Shown piece after piece: positions 1 through 13,247 of a DNA stretch of 64,000 nucleotides; within the stretch, counting starts at the first letter, position 1, and each line of letters begins with the position of its first letter. Position numbers and translations under genes: made by a program. This DNA comes from Pardosa pseudoannulata (taxonomy: Eukaryota > Arthropoda > Arachnida > Araneae > Lycosidae), in the NCBI GenBank assembly GCA_032207245.1, contig CM063505.1:180176558-180240557 (forward strand), written 5' to 3'. The notes beneath the pieces are model-generated. The model saw only the letters and a list, made by a program, of their open reading frames with translations. It was not told where the DNA came from and did no database searches.

Positions 1-1600
1 TAAAGTAGTGGGGTGGGGGATACAAATTGGGATCACAGACCAGCAGTTACAGTGTGAACAGTTTTGTCTTATCTACCGTGTCTGCCGTTGTCCAGTCTTA
101 TTAAAAATTGTATTTTTCACTCTAGCTGCACATCTTACAGGTATTTTTATACGCTTTTATTACACCTGCTATATATGTTTGTGGTTCCGGTACAAAATTT
201 GTAATTGATTTTCCGATAACTTCTATTTGTCCAAATGTTGGAAGTTTTCTTCCATTTTTGGTCATTAAAAGTTTTACTATTCTGATGATGGAAAAAAAAA
301 ATTTTTTTCTTTTTAGTGCAGTTACATATACAAATATAATTGTATTTTTTAAAAAGATTTTTTTAAATTTTTATTTTCATCAATTTAATAATGATAATAA
401 TTTTGTATTGGTGGCTTTAGAAAAAAATATATTGCACATTGTTCGCATTAATAAATATTTATTAAGTATGAAATTTAGTTTTATTTAGTGTACTACTTAT
501 TTAGTGTAATAAAAGTTACTAAATAAGCAGATTTGGCTCCCATTTTTTTAAAACTTGTTGTAATGTTCATATTTGGCTCTTTGGCTTATAAGTTTGCCGA
601 CTACTGCCCTAAGCAAACCAATGTGTTTGATGCTCTTACGTCGAAAGCTGTAGCCAGATTTTTTTTCTGTGGTGAGGAACAACCGGCAGTAATTCTATTA
701 TTTATGAAAAATTGCTAAATAAAACTACAGATATAGCTGTTGATACATACTTGCTAATGTCTACTTAGTTGTGCCACAAGTTCTGATACAAAAGTTTGAG
801 ATAGTCTGCTGCGACTCAAATGCCGTAGATAATTTTCAATTTCGTTGTTAGAAATCATGCACAACATTTTTTTTTAAAAATCTTTGACGCATTTTTTAAT
901 CACATAGTAGGACGAACGTCGAATAGAAGTGTACAGCAATTATTTCTGTGCATATACACAAACACACAAATATATATGTTTGTGTGTATATAATCAGAAA
1001 AAAAATCTGCATCGATTTCACGGGAGGAATAATCCAAATTTTTAATTGTCAGGGTGTGCTTGGCAATGCAACTCAAATGCAGTCATCTTGGCGAGAAAAG
1101 CTCACACTCCGAACTCAAGATCAAGAAAAATAATAATAATAAAAATAATTCTTAGTCTCTATGTTATATAAAAATCCTAACTTCCATGACGCATTCGTCA
1201 GCATCCATGATGGAGAATTGACGCATGCGTCTCAAGCAGACAAGAGACAAAAGTACATGTATTTGATCTAACGAAAATCACGAGGATGACTTTACACGAG
1301 AAAGAATTTATGTTCTATCATTTATTTTAAGGCACGTTAAAACATTATTGGTGAAACTGCAAACAACTGCATTAAATTTGTAAAGATCTTCAGCTTTTTT
1401 CTGGGGAGAATGGACAGCTGGATTAAAGAAGAAAATGAAAGTTGCTTTACGTAGTAAATTTTAATTTAATCTATTGATTTGGAGAGTGTGGAAGGACTGT
1501 CAATATCAATTAAACATATTCATGACTTGAAATAAAAAGTTTGACGTTAAAGAATCTTTCGACCGCTAGAATGACTGTGTATACTCAAGGCATGCGCAAG
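1..1600. other. AT-rich stretch, no gene recognised
   Basis: I see only AT-rich non-coding DNA here. Short open frames are not protein-like. A small TG/CA-rich simple repeat lies around 948-990. Nothing supports a gene. Confidence 0.5.
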
Positions 1601-1639
1601 AAGCTAAAAAGAAGAAAGAACATACAGCGAACCCAATAG

Positions 1640-2060
1640 TATGGTTGGGTATCACTGCTGAAAGAGTTACAGAGATTCATTTTTGCGGGAAAGGGGGGGG
1701 GGCGGGAAGTAAAGCAAAAGGTTATCAAGATCGTATCTTAGAACCAATAGAGGAGTATCTTGAACGTAAACTTATTCAATGGAGACGAATGAACTTTTCA
1801 ACAGGACTCTGTTCTGCTCACTACAAATATTGGCCTTCCAACCGTTCAGATTGAAATCCAATGGACTATACATTGTAGTCAGTATTGCAGACAAAAGGGT
1901 GTCAAAAACGGCACCAAATTTGAAAACTTGAAACATTCTTTAAAGTAAGCAGAATCGGAAATTTCCATGGAAGTAGTGCATGCCTCAACAAATGACTGGT
2001 CAAACAGTTTTATAAGCTGTGTGAAGTCAAAGAGTGATAGTTTTGAACAAAATGTGCAAT
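1640..2060 (+). pseudogene. mariner/IS630-type transposase relic (C-terminal half)
   Basis: This is a decayed C-terminal half of a DDE transposase of the Tc1/mariner superfamily, the enzyme that cuts and pastes its own element at TA sites. The longest open piece (1645-1854) reads GITAERVTEIHFCGKG and then YQDRILEPIEEYLE, matching the strand before the second catalytic Asp. The QQDS-type Asp motif survives only in another frame near 1798-1815, so there is a frameshift. Past a stop at 1852 the same frame resumes with NPMDYTL, a stop where Trp is expected, then SVLQTKGCQKRH, the usual NPLDY...W end of this family. No N-terminal helix-turn-helix or terminal inverted repeats were found. It is a dead fossil; the subfamily is uncertain. 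Confidence 0.65.
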
Positions 2061-2479
2061 ATGTCAAATTTAAATAAAACTTTAAGAAAATTTAGTTTTA
2101 AATTTGATAACAAAGTTTTTTCAAATTTCCCTTCTTTATGAAAGTAGTGAGTTCGTGTCTCGTACAAAGATCCACCGTGTTCACTAATAGCCGCTGGGGC
2201 ATGAAAAATGCATTCATGGTCGTAATGTTCTCTAAGTTCCCCAGGGCCGTATCTAGGGCGGGGCAAAGGTGACATTTATCCCTGGCGCACCAGTCTTAGG
2301 GGCAATGCATCATGAAGAAAATGGGGTCCGAAAGAGAACGATTCGCCCCGAGTAGAAAAAAGAAAAATTTGAAAAATAGTTTTTTTTATTATAAAATCTA
2401 ATGTATTTATAAATAATTTTTTTTAATGAATTTTCTTATTTTTCAAAATGCTTCTAGAGACTAAACTTGTTATATATTC

Positions 2480-3640
2480 TTACAAAATGTTTACCAAACA
2501 CTCCTAATATGCCTTAATACAAATCCGGGTATTCGTTTTGAATTTTAAAGTTATTAAAACTAAATTTAAATTTAGAAATTCACCAATTTTCTATAAAAAT
2601 TCAACGTTTAAATAAAAAATATTCCCCTAAAAAAAACTGTTCATTTTATTAGCAAAATAATACTACAAAGAGTTTTAAAATATTTTTAAGTATTAATAAG
2701 GTAAAAATAGAAGAAAAATTAAAAATTAATGTACTAGGAACATTTTAACAATTAGCAAAATATTTTTGAGAATTCATTCTGGATATATGATAGAAAAAAA
2801 TCATGTTTACATATTGTCTCAATATATATGGTGGTGGTGCCGCAGACCAGTTTTTTTTTTTTTTTTTTTTTGCCACGGGTGCTAAAGGACCTAGTGATGG
2901 CCCTGAAGTTCCTAAATGATACTTTTGGAGGTCGCATGCCAGACCTTGGGATCTTCTGCCTAGTCCTTACATCTAAATTACCAGTACCCACTATTTTTGT
3001 TTTTTGTTGTTCCAGGGAGCAATGTTGGCTGCCTATATGGCACTCTTATTATAAAATGGGCAACAAAGTGGCTTACAAAGTGTTTACCAAACACTCCTAA
3101 TATGCCTTAATACAAATCCGGGTATTCGTTCTTTAAAACTAAATTTAAATTTAGAAATTCCCCAATTTTCTATAAAAGTTCAACGCTTAAATAAAAAATA
3201 TTCCCCTCAAAAAATACTATTCATTTTATTAGCAAAATAATACCTACAAAGAGTTTAAAAATATTTTTAAGTATTAATAAGGTAAAAATAAATAGAAGAA
3301 AAATTAAAAATTAATGTACTAGGAACATTTTAAGAATTAGCAAAATATTTTGCGGGTTCATTCTGAACATATGATAGAAAAAATCATGTTTACATATTTT
3401 CTCAATATATATGGTGATAGGAGCGCAGACCAGTTTTTTGCCACGGGCGCTAAAGGACCTAGTGATGGCCCCGAAGTTCCCAAACGACACTTCTGGAGGT
3501 CGCATGCCAAGCCTTGGGATCTTCTACCTGGTCCCTGCGTTTAAATTACGAGTACCCACTATTTTTGTTTGTTTTTGTTTCAGGGAGCAATGGTAACTGC
3601 CTATATAGTGCTCTCATTATAGAATGACTAACAAATATCT
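2480..3640 (+). repeat. two-copy tandem duplication, period 593 bp
   Basis: Unit 1 (about 2480-3072) and unit 2 (about 3073-3640) are direct copies. Both start near GTTTACCAAACACTCC (2489 and 3082) and run through matching AT-rich DNA into a GC-richer tail containing GCTAAAGGACCTAGTGATGG, GGAGGTCGCATGCCA and a final GGGAGCAATG. Unit 1 has a long poly-T at about 2851-2870 where unit 2 has a short T run. Open frames in the tails overlap on both strands and do not look like conserved proteins. The copies differ by many substitutions, so the duplication is not recent. Confidence 0.8.
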
Positions 3641-3856
3641 GTGGCCTGGTAGTGGATAATGCTATAAAAGTAAGTGCCCCTGCATCGGAAATGCTAATAA
3701 CTGTTTCAGAACTTATGTATACAACTAGGTATACAAGACAGTTGTTTTTACGGTATTAAGTTATTAAACTAGCATTCAATTAAAATTTTATTCATAGATA
3801 TTTATTTTTTAAAAACACATGCATTTGTTCTGAGATATGTGTTCTAGTCGATGATC

Positions 3857-3939
3857 TCGGTTTTAAGCAGTAGGTCCCTGTCTCATTAGCCCTCGTGTTG
3901 CAAAAAGTAGACCGTAGCACTCCAAAACCAAACCAAACC
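3857..3939 (+). repeat. tRNA-derived SINE, 3' body and tail (copy 1)
   Basis: This is a 3' fragment of the SINE family whose best copy is at 51419-51595. It keeps TTTAAGCAGTAGGTCCC, the TCTCATTAGCCCTCGTGTTG block, GCAAAAAGTAGACC and the CCAAAACCAAACC tail. The tRNA-like head is missing. Confidence 0.75.
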
Positions 3940-4509
3940 TAGTCGAAGATCTCTATTAATATTGATAGAGTAACAGTGAAATCTTCACAATGCCTTTTTT
4001 TATAGAACAGTAGCAATGTGGCATGCATTATTTAAATCGATTAACAGAACAAGGCAATAAAGACAAAATATCAGGGAAGAAAATGTTAAAATCTCTTTTT
4101 ATTCGGCGAACGTTTATTATGGTCTGTTCAGATTTCGTAGGGGTAACTGGAACTCTAGAATCATTCTTTGCTTACGATTCCGCCCTATAGAAAAATGAGG
4201 AATTTTCACGTTTTCTAATTTTAATTTTAAACAATAGAAGACTAAAAAGTAAGCAGAACAGTACCTATTTTCTTTCATTTGGGGGCCTAATTAGTGATTT
4301 CTAATGGGTTTTATAGCGGAATCTTTAACGTCTCTCAAAAACTTTTCTTCCGCCTAGTTTGTGACGTCATCGTTCATGGAAACACTGACCACCTATGTTG
4401 TTTACATGTTAAAAGACGACTTTTAAATTTATTTCTGTGTAAATTATCACATATAATAGAAGTTTTTTTATTATTTCTGGCATCAAAATCATATTATAAC
4501 TATTGTATT

Positions 4510-4695
4510 ATGCCACTCTGTAAAAATACAACAACTAATTGCAATGAGAAGATATTTTTCAGCGTTCCCAAAGATCCACAAACACGTAAAATCTGGACAA
4601 ATGCGATGAAAAGGGATGAGAAATTAAACCCCAAATTATCATACAAATCATCTCTATGGGTTTGTAAAGACCATTTTTCGGCAAGTAAATGCTAG
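4510..4695 (+). CDS. THAP-domain fragment or first exon
   Basis: This 61-codon frame reads as a THAP domain, a C2CH zinc-coordinating DNA-binding module found in animal transcription factors and in P-element-type transposases. Residues follow the family pattern: Cys4 and Cys11 near the start, FFSVPKDPQTRKIW (the F-x-x-P-K-D-P and Trp signature), and VCKDHF, the C-x2-H pair. The C-x6-C spacing is wider than the usual C-x2-4-C. A possible donor (GTAAAT) follows at 4685, so this could be a first exon ending at 4684, but I found no downstream exon. A TGACGTCA site lies about 150 bp upstream. It may be a host gene exon or a transposon relic. Confidence 0.55.
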   Translation: MPLCKNTTTNCNEKIFFSVPKDPQTRKIWTNAMKRDEKLNPKLSYKSSLWVCKDHFSASKC

Positions 4696-5235
4696 CTTTT
4701 GTTTAAATATTACTAATTTAGAACAATTAAAGTATATAAAAATACATCTATACCTTTAAAAGGACTGTTGATTAACCAGAGCTATTTAGCTTTTAAAACT
4801 GCTAATTTTCAAGTATTTTCACAGAGTTAAAGTACAATAAATGTTTGATAACGCATATAAATATCGTAAAACATATATAAATATCTAAAGCATTTAATTA
4901 TCTGATAAATTCCTCGGAGGAGGGGAAGATTGTGTATTTTCAAGGTATTATAAATATTTTGTTCAGAGATGCATACTTTCTTAAGTGTATAAATTCACAG
5001 TGATTTTTTTGATTAAATTGGTGACCAATTTGAAAAAAAGTATAATATTTTTAAAATACTTAATGATATTACTTTAAAAATTAAATTTAATTTCAGAAAC
5101 TTGATAAATTTTTTTAATTTACATTAATATTAAAGGTAATAAAATTGTATTGCTATTTAAAAATGTATAAATAATTAAGTAAAGCCTTTTAAAGATTTTA
5201 AATTTCTTTTCATCAAATTTAAAACATCTAAGAAT

Positions 5236-5300
5236 TGGTTTGGTTTTGGAGCGCTACGGTCTACTTTTTGCAACACGGAGGCTAATGAGACCGGGACCTC
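5236..5300 (-). repeat. tRNA-derived SINE tail (copy 2)
   Basis: Minus-strand 3' end of the same SINE: on the plus strand it reads GGTTTGGTTTTGGAGCGCTA, then GGTCTACTTTTTGCAACAC and GGCTAATGAGACCGGGACC. The head is absent. Confidence 0.75.
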
Positions 5301-5390
5301 ACAATAAATACCTCCTCTAATTTTTATTGTAAAATTACATCCATCTCTCTATATAAAAAGCGTTGCTACTACAAATGTGTGTGTATATGA

Positions 5391-5396
<6 letters not shown>

Positions 5397-5469
<73 letters not shown>
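5397..5469. repeat. (TA)n microsatellite
   Basis: Nearly uninterrupted TA dinucleotides. Confidence 0.95.
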
Positions 5470-5471
<2 letters not shown>

Positions 5472-6804
5472 ACTTGTCTATGTCTACAAACAGAAGAGCT
5501 GTGATTAGCATGAATAAAACATTAATACATGTTAAGTAAAATTGGATAAATATATAAATGATTTTACATACCTTTGGGTTTTAATTCCCCATATTTCTGC
5601 TCCCATAAAATCCGGGTTTTTTCCCAAGAACGAAAACATTGACATCATGTCAATTTTGGGAGGCTTTCCGACTGTTCTTTGGAAAATTCAGGTAGAAGAG
5701 ACATTCATAACAAATTGAGATAATTAAGCTATCGAGATTGATAAAATAAACCTTCAGGTTTAAATAAAAATAAATTTTGATAGCTAGAAAATTCCAAGAA
5801 CTTGTAAAAACAAAATCCGAAAATAGTGCGCGCTTACAAGGAATAAGAAAATATTGTATATCGTGAACGATGACGTCACAACCAATCACAGGGCGTTTTG
5901 ATGTCACGTGATTTTCGCTTAGTTTTAAAATTAATTTTTAAAATGATGGACCCAGTTTTTTACATTTTGGAGACTTTTTGGAATTAACAAGTCTGGAATT
6001 ATCAGAAAAATACTAAGTTGTTCGAATCCCCCACATGTGCAAATTCCTCATTACAAGGCTTTTCCCTTGAAGAACTTGAGACGGATAGATTTAGATTTTT
6101 GGAATGATATGATTAAAAGAAAAACAAGAGAATGCATAAGAAATATTGCTGCAGTTTGTGCTTTGAATGTTTATTTTCATAGGTGACAGTTTCAGTGGAC
6201 AGTTATATATGACTTATTTGTTCCGCGAACAAAACTGAAAGGTACGTTTAAACTAAAGAAGTTAAACCACGATAACAAATGAATACCATATAGAAGCAGA
6301 TAGAATAAATTGAATATCTGATACATTTAAAAACACATCTCGTATGTTTATTTATCTGTTTATTTACATGTTGTCAATAATGGGTCATTAATCTCTTGGC
6401 CAAAATCCAAGTTTCGTTATCAAGAGCGACTTCCCTTACAAAGGGTTGTCCCATGCCTTACGTGCAAGGTGGTCAAACCTTTCAAAGTTTAAACAATGGT
6501 TATTGTAAAGAAATTTTGCTCCCGGCTATTTTCACTTAGGAGTCATTTCTCACTCTAATGTATCTTCTTTCTTGCTTCCAGCAAAGTTTGTTGTTCATTA
6601 TAAATTCGTAAAAGAAGTTTCGAAGACAAGAAAAATTCTTTAAACGACAAAGTATTTCAAAGAAACATTTCGTAAACAGGGAATTTCAGCATTACAATTG
6701 TCGTTGGACTACTGTTTGTGTACATGTATGAATTTGCGCTTGTGTGTGTATATACCACCTTACACCCTTGAGTAATCTTTAGGTTGTATTAAGACTCGGG
6801 TTCC

Positions 6805-6811
6805 ATGTATG

Positions 6812-6908
<97 letters not shown>

Positions 6909-6937
6909 ATATACATATATGTATATATACATATATA

Positions 6938-6979
<42 letters not shown>
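6805..6979. repeat. long (TA)n microsatellite
   Basis: About 170 bp of TA repeats with a few interruptions. The all Tyr/Ile open frames across it are artefacts of the repeat. Confidence 0.95.
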
Positions 6980-6981
<2 letters not shown>

Positions 6982-6999
6982 AGGTTTAAAAATGGGGGT

Positions 7000-8920
7000 T
7001 AAAAATTAAGCGAGTTATAATTAAAAATAGTTAGGACTCATTAATGAAAACGTAATAGAAGAAAGATACACCCTCAAGCTGAACTATACAGAGGTAAGAA
7101 GCTGACGCGGAAGTAGACATAGGAATTTGCTTAGGTAGCAACGCCAAAAAAGACAGTTCTGAGCGGGAACTCGAGCTGATAACATCTTCCACGCTTGTCG
7201 TGGCAAATTATGAGAGAAAGGATATCTAAATGGCATAGCCATGGACAGAAGGATTACAATAAAGAAGTATTTATATATGAAATGAAATGTGTTTTCCATT
7301 CCTTAATCACTCGTCCATGTCATATATATGTAATATATCAAAATTATTTCACTTTAATATTTCCTTAAAAACCTCCTCTCTCCCCTACTAATTCCTTAAA
7401 ATCCATTTTCCGAGCTTCAAAATGTCGTAATCAAAGGAGTGTCACCGACTTAAAATCCTTAAAATACATTTCCCAAAGCTTTCTGTCCAATAGATATAAA
7501 TTTTCTGTCCATTTAACACGTTTTTTAGCTGTCCCCGACAAATGGGTGAGCTTTTCTCCCGATCTAACAGTTAAATTCGCTGACTAAGTTTCTTGTCCCT
7601 TGGAAAAATTCTATCTGTCTTCGCTCTTGGGCACATCTCTGTTAGAACAAAGTATTTTTCGTGTCATTCTCTTCTCTGCCGTTGACTGGTAAAGATCTCT
7701 GTTTTAGCAGGTAATGAATAAAGTTTAAGCTTCACCACGAACTATGCCTGTTCTTTTTACCAAAATGGCTCAATTGCAATTTACTTAAATAATCCAGTTG
7801 CTGAGGCTCCTTCTTGCCCAGTAGCCCAGGCAAGTAAATAATAGGGGCTATAATTTCAAATGTTTAGAGCAGTTGTATAATTCCTAGATAACACACATAC
7901 ATACATACATATATCAGGGTTCTTCCCAGAGAAATGATTACAGATCAAGATCAACCTATTCAGTTTTAAAATGACACTCTATCCAACTTTTTTTCGAACA
8001 TAGTTCACTTTGGGCGCCATGTTGGCAAAGCCTGAATAAGTTTTGACAATTTTAAGTTTTATGTTTGTACGTACGTACAAGAAAGCTTTTATTTTGGAAA
8101 CTTGAAGTATTCATTTTGTCCATCCCTGAGCGCAGATTGACTAGTTTCGCATTGACATCTATACGTAAGTAGATATCTTGCATAGCAGTAGAAAGTTGAA
8201 ATATTTTATTTACGACTGTTATATCATCTAGTTGTGCTCTTCTCGATGGCAATCTGTGCTCTGTGTAACACAAAAATTTCTAAATAAAAAAATATTAATG
8301 CTGAATGTCGCCGATTGCAACAATACAACAGTACAAAATGTCTACAAATTCATATGCAGTTTTAGCAACCCTTTTTTTTAAACGTTTGAAATAATAATTT
8401 AAATAGTTAAGGTAGCATTGCAATCTCGAAAAATTTCAGAATTTATTGAGATATTTATATAACACATACATGCACACACAAAAAATAAATAAGTTTATAA
8501 AATCTCGATGACGTTAACGTTATAGGTCACATTTTTTATATTCGAGCCCTCTTCAAACAACACCTTTATCCTGAGAAACGGAACTAACTTTGTATCCCGA
8601 AGGGAATGCTCAAATTACAATTCTGATAACGCACCACATAAACAAAATTAGAAAAAAAAGTTGTTTATAATTCGAAAGATTCATGAGGAGGTCATGTGGT
8701 GTCCACATCAGATTTTTAAATACCAAGCAAATTTTTCGGAATTATTGTTCAACCATTAATTGTTCTTTTGTATCTAATCTGTAATATTAATTTAATGACA
8801 AAGATGCTATGGTGATTGTTCTTTAGTCACACCCCTCTAAACAGAGGTTTCCAACCCTTTCTGAGCCACCGCCACTTTTATAAGAAAAAAAATTCGAACG
8901 CTCTCTCTTCCACAAAAGTT
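7000..8920. other. no gene recognised
   Basis: AT-rich DNA with only short frames. A short CATA repeat is at about 7887-7912. I see no protein-like signal or clear transposon end. Confidence 0.45.
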
Positions 8921-8939
8921 AATTATACCAAATATTAAA

Positions 8940-9740
8940 ACATTGTTACATAATATCTATACCTAATTTATCTGCTGTATTAACCTTGACATGCTCGATA
9001 GGGTAGAGTTCTGGAGATATGTTTGGCCAATCCTTCCGGTGAATGTCCTTACTTTCTAGAAATTCGTCAATCAGAAGAGCTCTATATGGCTTCAAGTTAT
9101 TATCCATTGAATTAAACTCAGGGTCAATTGCATCCCTGAAAAGGCTAATATAGGATTCTAATACCTCATCCCTATACCTCTCAGCAGCCACAGTGCCTCT
9201 TTTAAAGATACCGAGGGGTGCTAGGCCATCTAACTTGATGTCTGCCTAAACCGCTAAACACCCAGCGCCATAATGTTAAATTTCGCAGACATTTGTGAAT
9301 AGGTAGCGGGTCTCTGTTTTTCTCCATATGAACGTACAGCGAGAATCGGTGGTGAGGCAGAAGAGGGGCACATCAGTGACGAAAACGGTCATCTTTTGAT
9401 CCTTACTTCAATCTCTATGCTCTCCTACACCTTGCTCAACGGACTCTCCTGTTCATAAAAGTGAGCAGGACGCAAATAGCAGTCTTCTTGCAAACAACCC
9501 TCTCCTATGAAGTATCCTGGAAACAGTCAACTTGAAACTGGGGTTCATCAAACTGCATAGAAGTCACGAGGTGATTGAGAAGCTGTACCACCACTGTACG
9601 CCTCGTTATGATGGACAATGGCGATCTTCTCTGGCCATCTTAGCTGTTGGACGACTTTGCCCAGGCTTTATCTCCATGAATCCAGTATCCTGGAACTGTT
9701 TTCATAAGTTGAATATGGCGCTGGGAGTTAAATTACTCTG
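8940..9740 (-). pseudogene. Tc1-like transposase relic (copy A)
   Basis: This is a degraded Tc1-family DDE transposase read right to left. The best piece (9191 down to 8946) has AERYRDEVLESYISLFR, then SMDNN where the second catalytic Asp sits, KPYRALLIDEFLESKDIHR, and PELYPIEHV, the SPDLNPIEHVWD end of the family. Upstream on the same strand, near 9620-9650, AREDRH marks the N-terminal helix-turn-helix region, and the middle (9240-9540) is broken by stops and frame changes. The same family occurs at 53505-54607 and 44930-45310. No terminal inverted repeats are evident at this copy. Confidence 0.8.
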
Positions 9741-10105
9741 AAACAAATCTGGACTTCAGACTGACCTTCCTCTAACCTCTCCACAATTCGCCACTTCATT
9801 ACATGATCTAAACCTTGGTGGTTACTCATTTTAACTGTTAAAATTTGAATTTAACTGATTGCTACCACAAAACACATAGAACGGCGAGGCCTATTCGGCG
9901 AGATGTGCTAGCGGACTATTTTGTCATGCACACTTATAAAACATGTACCTTACTGGCTCCGCCCCCACTCTCTTGTGTCTGATACAAGACTTGCACCTTT
10001 GTCTCGGAGCAGTAGTTTTACATTTCTACAGAGTTAGGAAAAATGTACACTTAATACATTTAATTTACACTTATTATACTCATAATTTTGAACATAAGTA
10101 TAAAT

Positions 10106-10107
10106 AA

Positions 10108-10154
<47 letters not shown>
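10106..10154. repeat. (TA)n(TG)n microsatellite
   Basis: A TA run passes directly into TG repeats. Confidence 0.95.
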
Positions 10155-10155
<1 letters not shown>

Positions 10156-10399
10156 CAGTATTTACCACCTGCATAAGGGATTTTTCTCTAGAATTTGAGG
10201 AAGGAAAATACTTTTTTTTTTTAGTTTTACCCTCTTCCCAATTTCTTGATTGGTACAGTGCTAGTATATTCACACAGTATCTTACGATTGGATTTTTTTT
10301 CAAGTGCACTAAAAGGTTTAAATCTAGTAATTTTAGATCTGACCTATTACTTACATCATTGTTGCATATTTATTTAAGATAATTTTTCATATCAATTTG

Positions 10400-12460
10400 T
10401 GTCACTATGAAAAAAATATTTTTCATTTATTAGATAAACGAGAAAATTCCTATTGAATGACTGAAAAAATGAAATATCAAAACAAATTTTGTACTAAGTA
10501 CTTTTGTGGTGCTGCCATCTATTGACATATATTTCTTTGGAGATTAATTTGATCATTCTTAAAAAATAAAAATAAAACATATAAAACTGTCGAACCTATA
10601 GAAACAGTGTAAATATTGTGTACAAATTCTTTTATATCTAAAAGTCTTAAATATGATCTATAATCAGACAATCAGACCTTTTTTTTATTCTTTAGTACGG
10701 ACTAAATGTACGATAACATGTTAAAAATCTGTACATATTTTTCTTGTTATATTATTGTTATGGCTATCAAATTCCTTTGGAATATTGAATTAGGTTTATT
10801 AATTACTAATAAGAATGGAGTAAATTTCTCCATTCTTTCTGATAGAAAAGAAAATCGAAGATTCTTATAGATGCTCAGGTCTGCTTTTTTGTGTATGTAA
10901 TTTTATTTCATCTTTTTAGAGAAGCAGTTTTGTCACCTTATTTATACTTTTTTGAAAAAAAAGGTAATTTATTGAAATACATGAAATATGATATAGCTTT
11001 GTTTTCACCTTATATAAACTATAAGACAAATTTTTTTCACTGAATTGTCCCCTTCCTTTACAGTTTGGTGCTGCCATCTATAGTTTTAATAACTAACTAT
11101 AAGAGTTTAATTATGCATTTTAAAGGGGACGATCACTACTCAATTTTTAAAAATTCGATTATAAAAAACTATTTTACATTATAGAATGATAAATTTTGAA
11201 TGCTTTTAATTTAATTAAGTTGCTACTTCATTTAAAACCGAGTTTACGGTTAAAATGTATAGAAAATGCATAACAAAGTTTTAACTTTAAACTGCTTTTT
11301 ATCCAAATTATTAATTCGACCCTTGAGAGAAACATTACTTCAAAACTAAGAAATATAGAATTTCGAATTTTTGGATATTTGTAAGCATGATAATGTAGTA
11401 TAATCTCTACCTATTTTTTAGTAACCGCTTTTAGTACGTTTTTAAGCACAAAACAAAGAAAAAAAAAACATGCGTTTAACGTTTTTAAACATTTTTTTTT
11501 TTCATTTTTCAATGTTAGAATAAGCTAAAAGGGTTTTTTTTGTATGTGTTTGTGTAAATTGTACATTTTAGGTGTAGGTTATGGGGTGGCCTTTTGTGAA
11601 GAAATATTTTAAGATTTAATAGCGTATATGTTCAATAGTTTTTATAAAAACATGCAGAATAATAAAAAAGCAAACATTGCCGTGTACAAAAAAATTTTTA
11701 AAGTTATTTAAGATTTTTCCAAAATGAGATTTTTCGGTAATTAATTATGCTCATAAAAAATTCTGTTCACATAAAAATGGTTAAGTTTTGCATAAATATT
11801 CCTGTAACATCAATTCATTCATTAAACATAATCCATTTTTTTATAAGTAATTATATTTTTTTTATGAATTAAGCTTGAAAGAAAATTAACATTTTGCTTA
11901 GGATTTAAATTTTTTCTTAAATTGAACTTTTTTATTTGCATTTATACATTCATCCAAAGCATTTAAGTACATTTTATTTTTCCATTCAGGTTGAAAGTTC
12001 AGAGACATGAAGAGAAGAAAAAGCTTCCATGCAAATCCTGTAATTAATTTCTGTTGTATTACTGTAGCAGGAATTATCATTATGCAAAAATATATTTTAA
12101 AAAAATTTTTAAACAAATTTTCAATGTGCGCGTTATACACAGAAAGTTTTTTTATTGCGTCCTGTAATCCCCTACTGTACGTATAGTATACACAGGCTGT
12201 TTAACAAAGAAATAAAAAGGTAAATATTTTGGTGAATAGAAGTATTGATGCATATATATTCTATTCCTATTGCGTTTCTTTTGCACGACAGAAGTAAAAG
12301 AGCTCTATATTATTCAGCACATTGCCACTAAACACTATTTTCTTATAGATTGAAGATAATTAGTAAAACTATATTTTCAGGCACAAATTCGTGAGGAATA
12401 AATCATTTGTAATAATAATAAATAATAAAATACAATCAACATTACCATATCCTTTTTTTT
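10400..12460. other. AT-rich stretch, no gene recognised
   Basis: Only short low-complexity frames. The 15-mer GGTGCTGCCATCTAT occurs at about 10508 and again at about 11068, both in the same orientation. Otherwise I see nothing. Confidence 0.45.
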
Positions 12461-12469
12461 TTGTGTGTG

Positions 12470-12845
12470 TAAAATTATATCACTGTGCATTTTGTGTTTT
12501 TGTTTCTGGGTCATATTGTGGACACCAGGTCTCATCGATGGCTTTGATGTCCTTCAAAAGAAATTTTTGTCCTGTTGAGCAATAGTCAGCAAATTCACAG
12601 CAAGCTTTACTGTCTTCTTTTTGCTGTTCTGTCATAATCCAAGCCACAAATGAAGCACAAACTTTTTTCATTTTCGGATAGTCTATTAAAATTAATCTAC
12701 AGTTCTCTTTACTTATCTCAAGCATGTCTGAAATTGCTGAGTTGTTCTACGTCCATCAGCTTTTACCAAAGATCGAATTTCTCCACTTTTTTTTCATTCT
12801 TTTATGTTGAAGGGCATGCTATCCTCGGTTTATCTTTGCAGCTTT
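12470..12845 (-). pseudogene. mariner transposase relic
   Basis: Minus-strand remains of a mariner transposase of the DD34D type. The open piece (12725 down to 12480) reads KKVCASFVAW, then AIDETWCPQYDPETK, which carries the first catalytic Asp in the typical D-E-x-W context. Further upstream, in another frame (about 12840-12730), RIACPST and VKADGRRTTQQ match the DDPRSGRPST and linker helix region. Frameshifts separate the parts. It breaks off at a poly-T tract near 12465, before the second and third catalytic Asp, so it cannot be active. Nearby THAP-like DNA at 13248 is unrelated. Confidence 0.75.
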
Positions 12846-13247
12846 AGGATGAATACAAATTTAATGAACCGGCCACCATGCTTTGGCTAAATTTTTGTTC
12901 AAGTGTTTGCCAAATTATCGCCAAGTGATATTTACATTTTGTGTTTCGTCTTGTAGTAGTTTTATACACGATTTCAAAGAATATTTTGAACAAAAAAAAG
13001 TTTGAAATCTTGATAAACTGAATACAAATGCAAACTTGAGTTTTTAAAGTATTTTAAATACACAGAATTGAACAGCGCGGACATTTTTCATAGGTAAAAA
13101 TTAAGCAAAATATAAACATCATAAGAGAATGTGTGCATGACGTCAGGTGCAGCAAAAATTGCAGCTCAACTTCCTCGTTGGCAAAACATTTATTTTCCTA
13201 TGGACTGTGCTTGTTGTTGGGATTTTAATTTTGTCAATTATCTGAAA

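Noticed and set aside
6805..7009. Open frames of repeating Tyr/Ile
   Set aside because: They are direct translations of a (TA)n array. The same applies to frames at 53149-53575 and 54596-54699.
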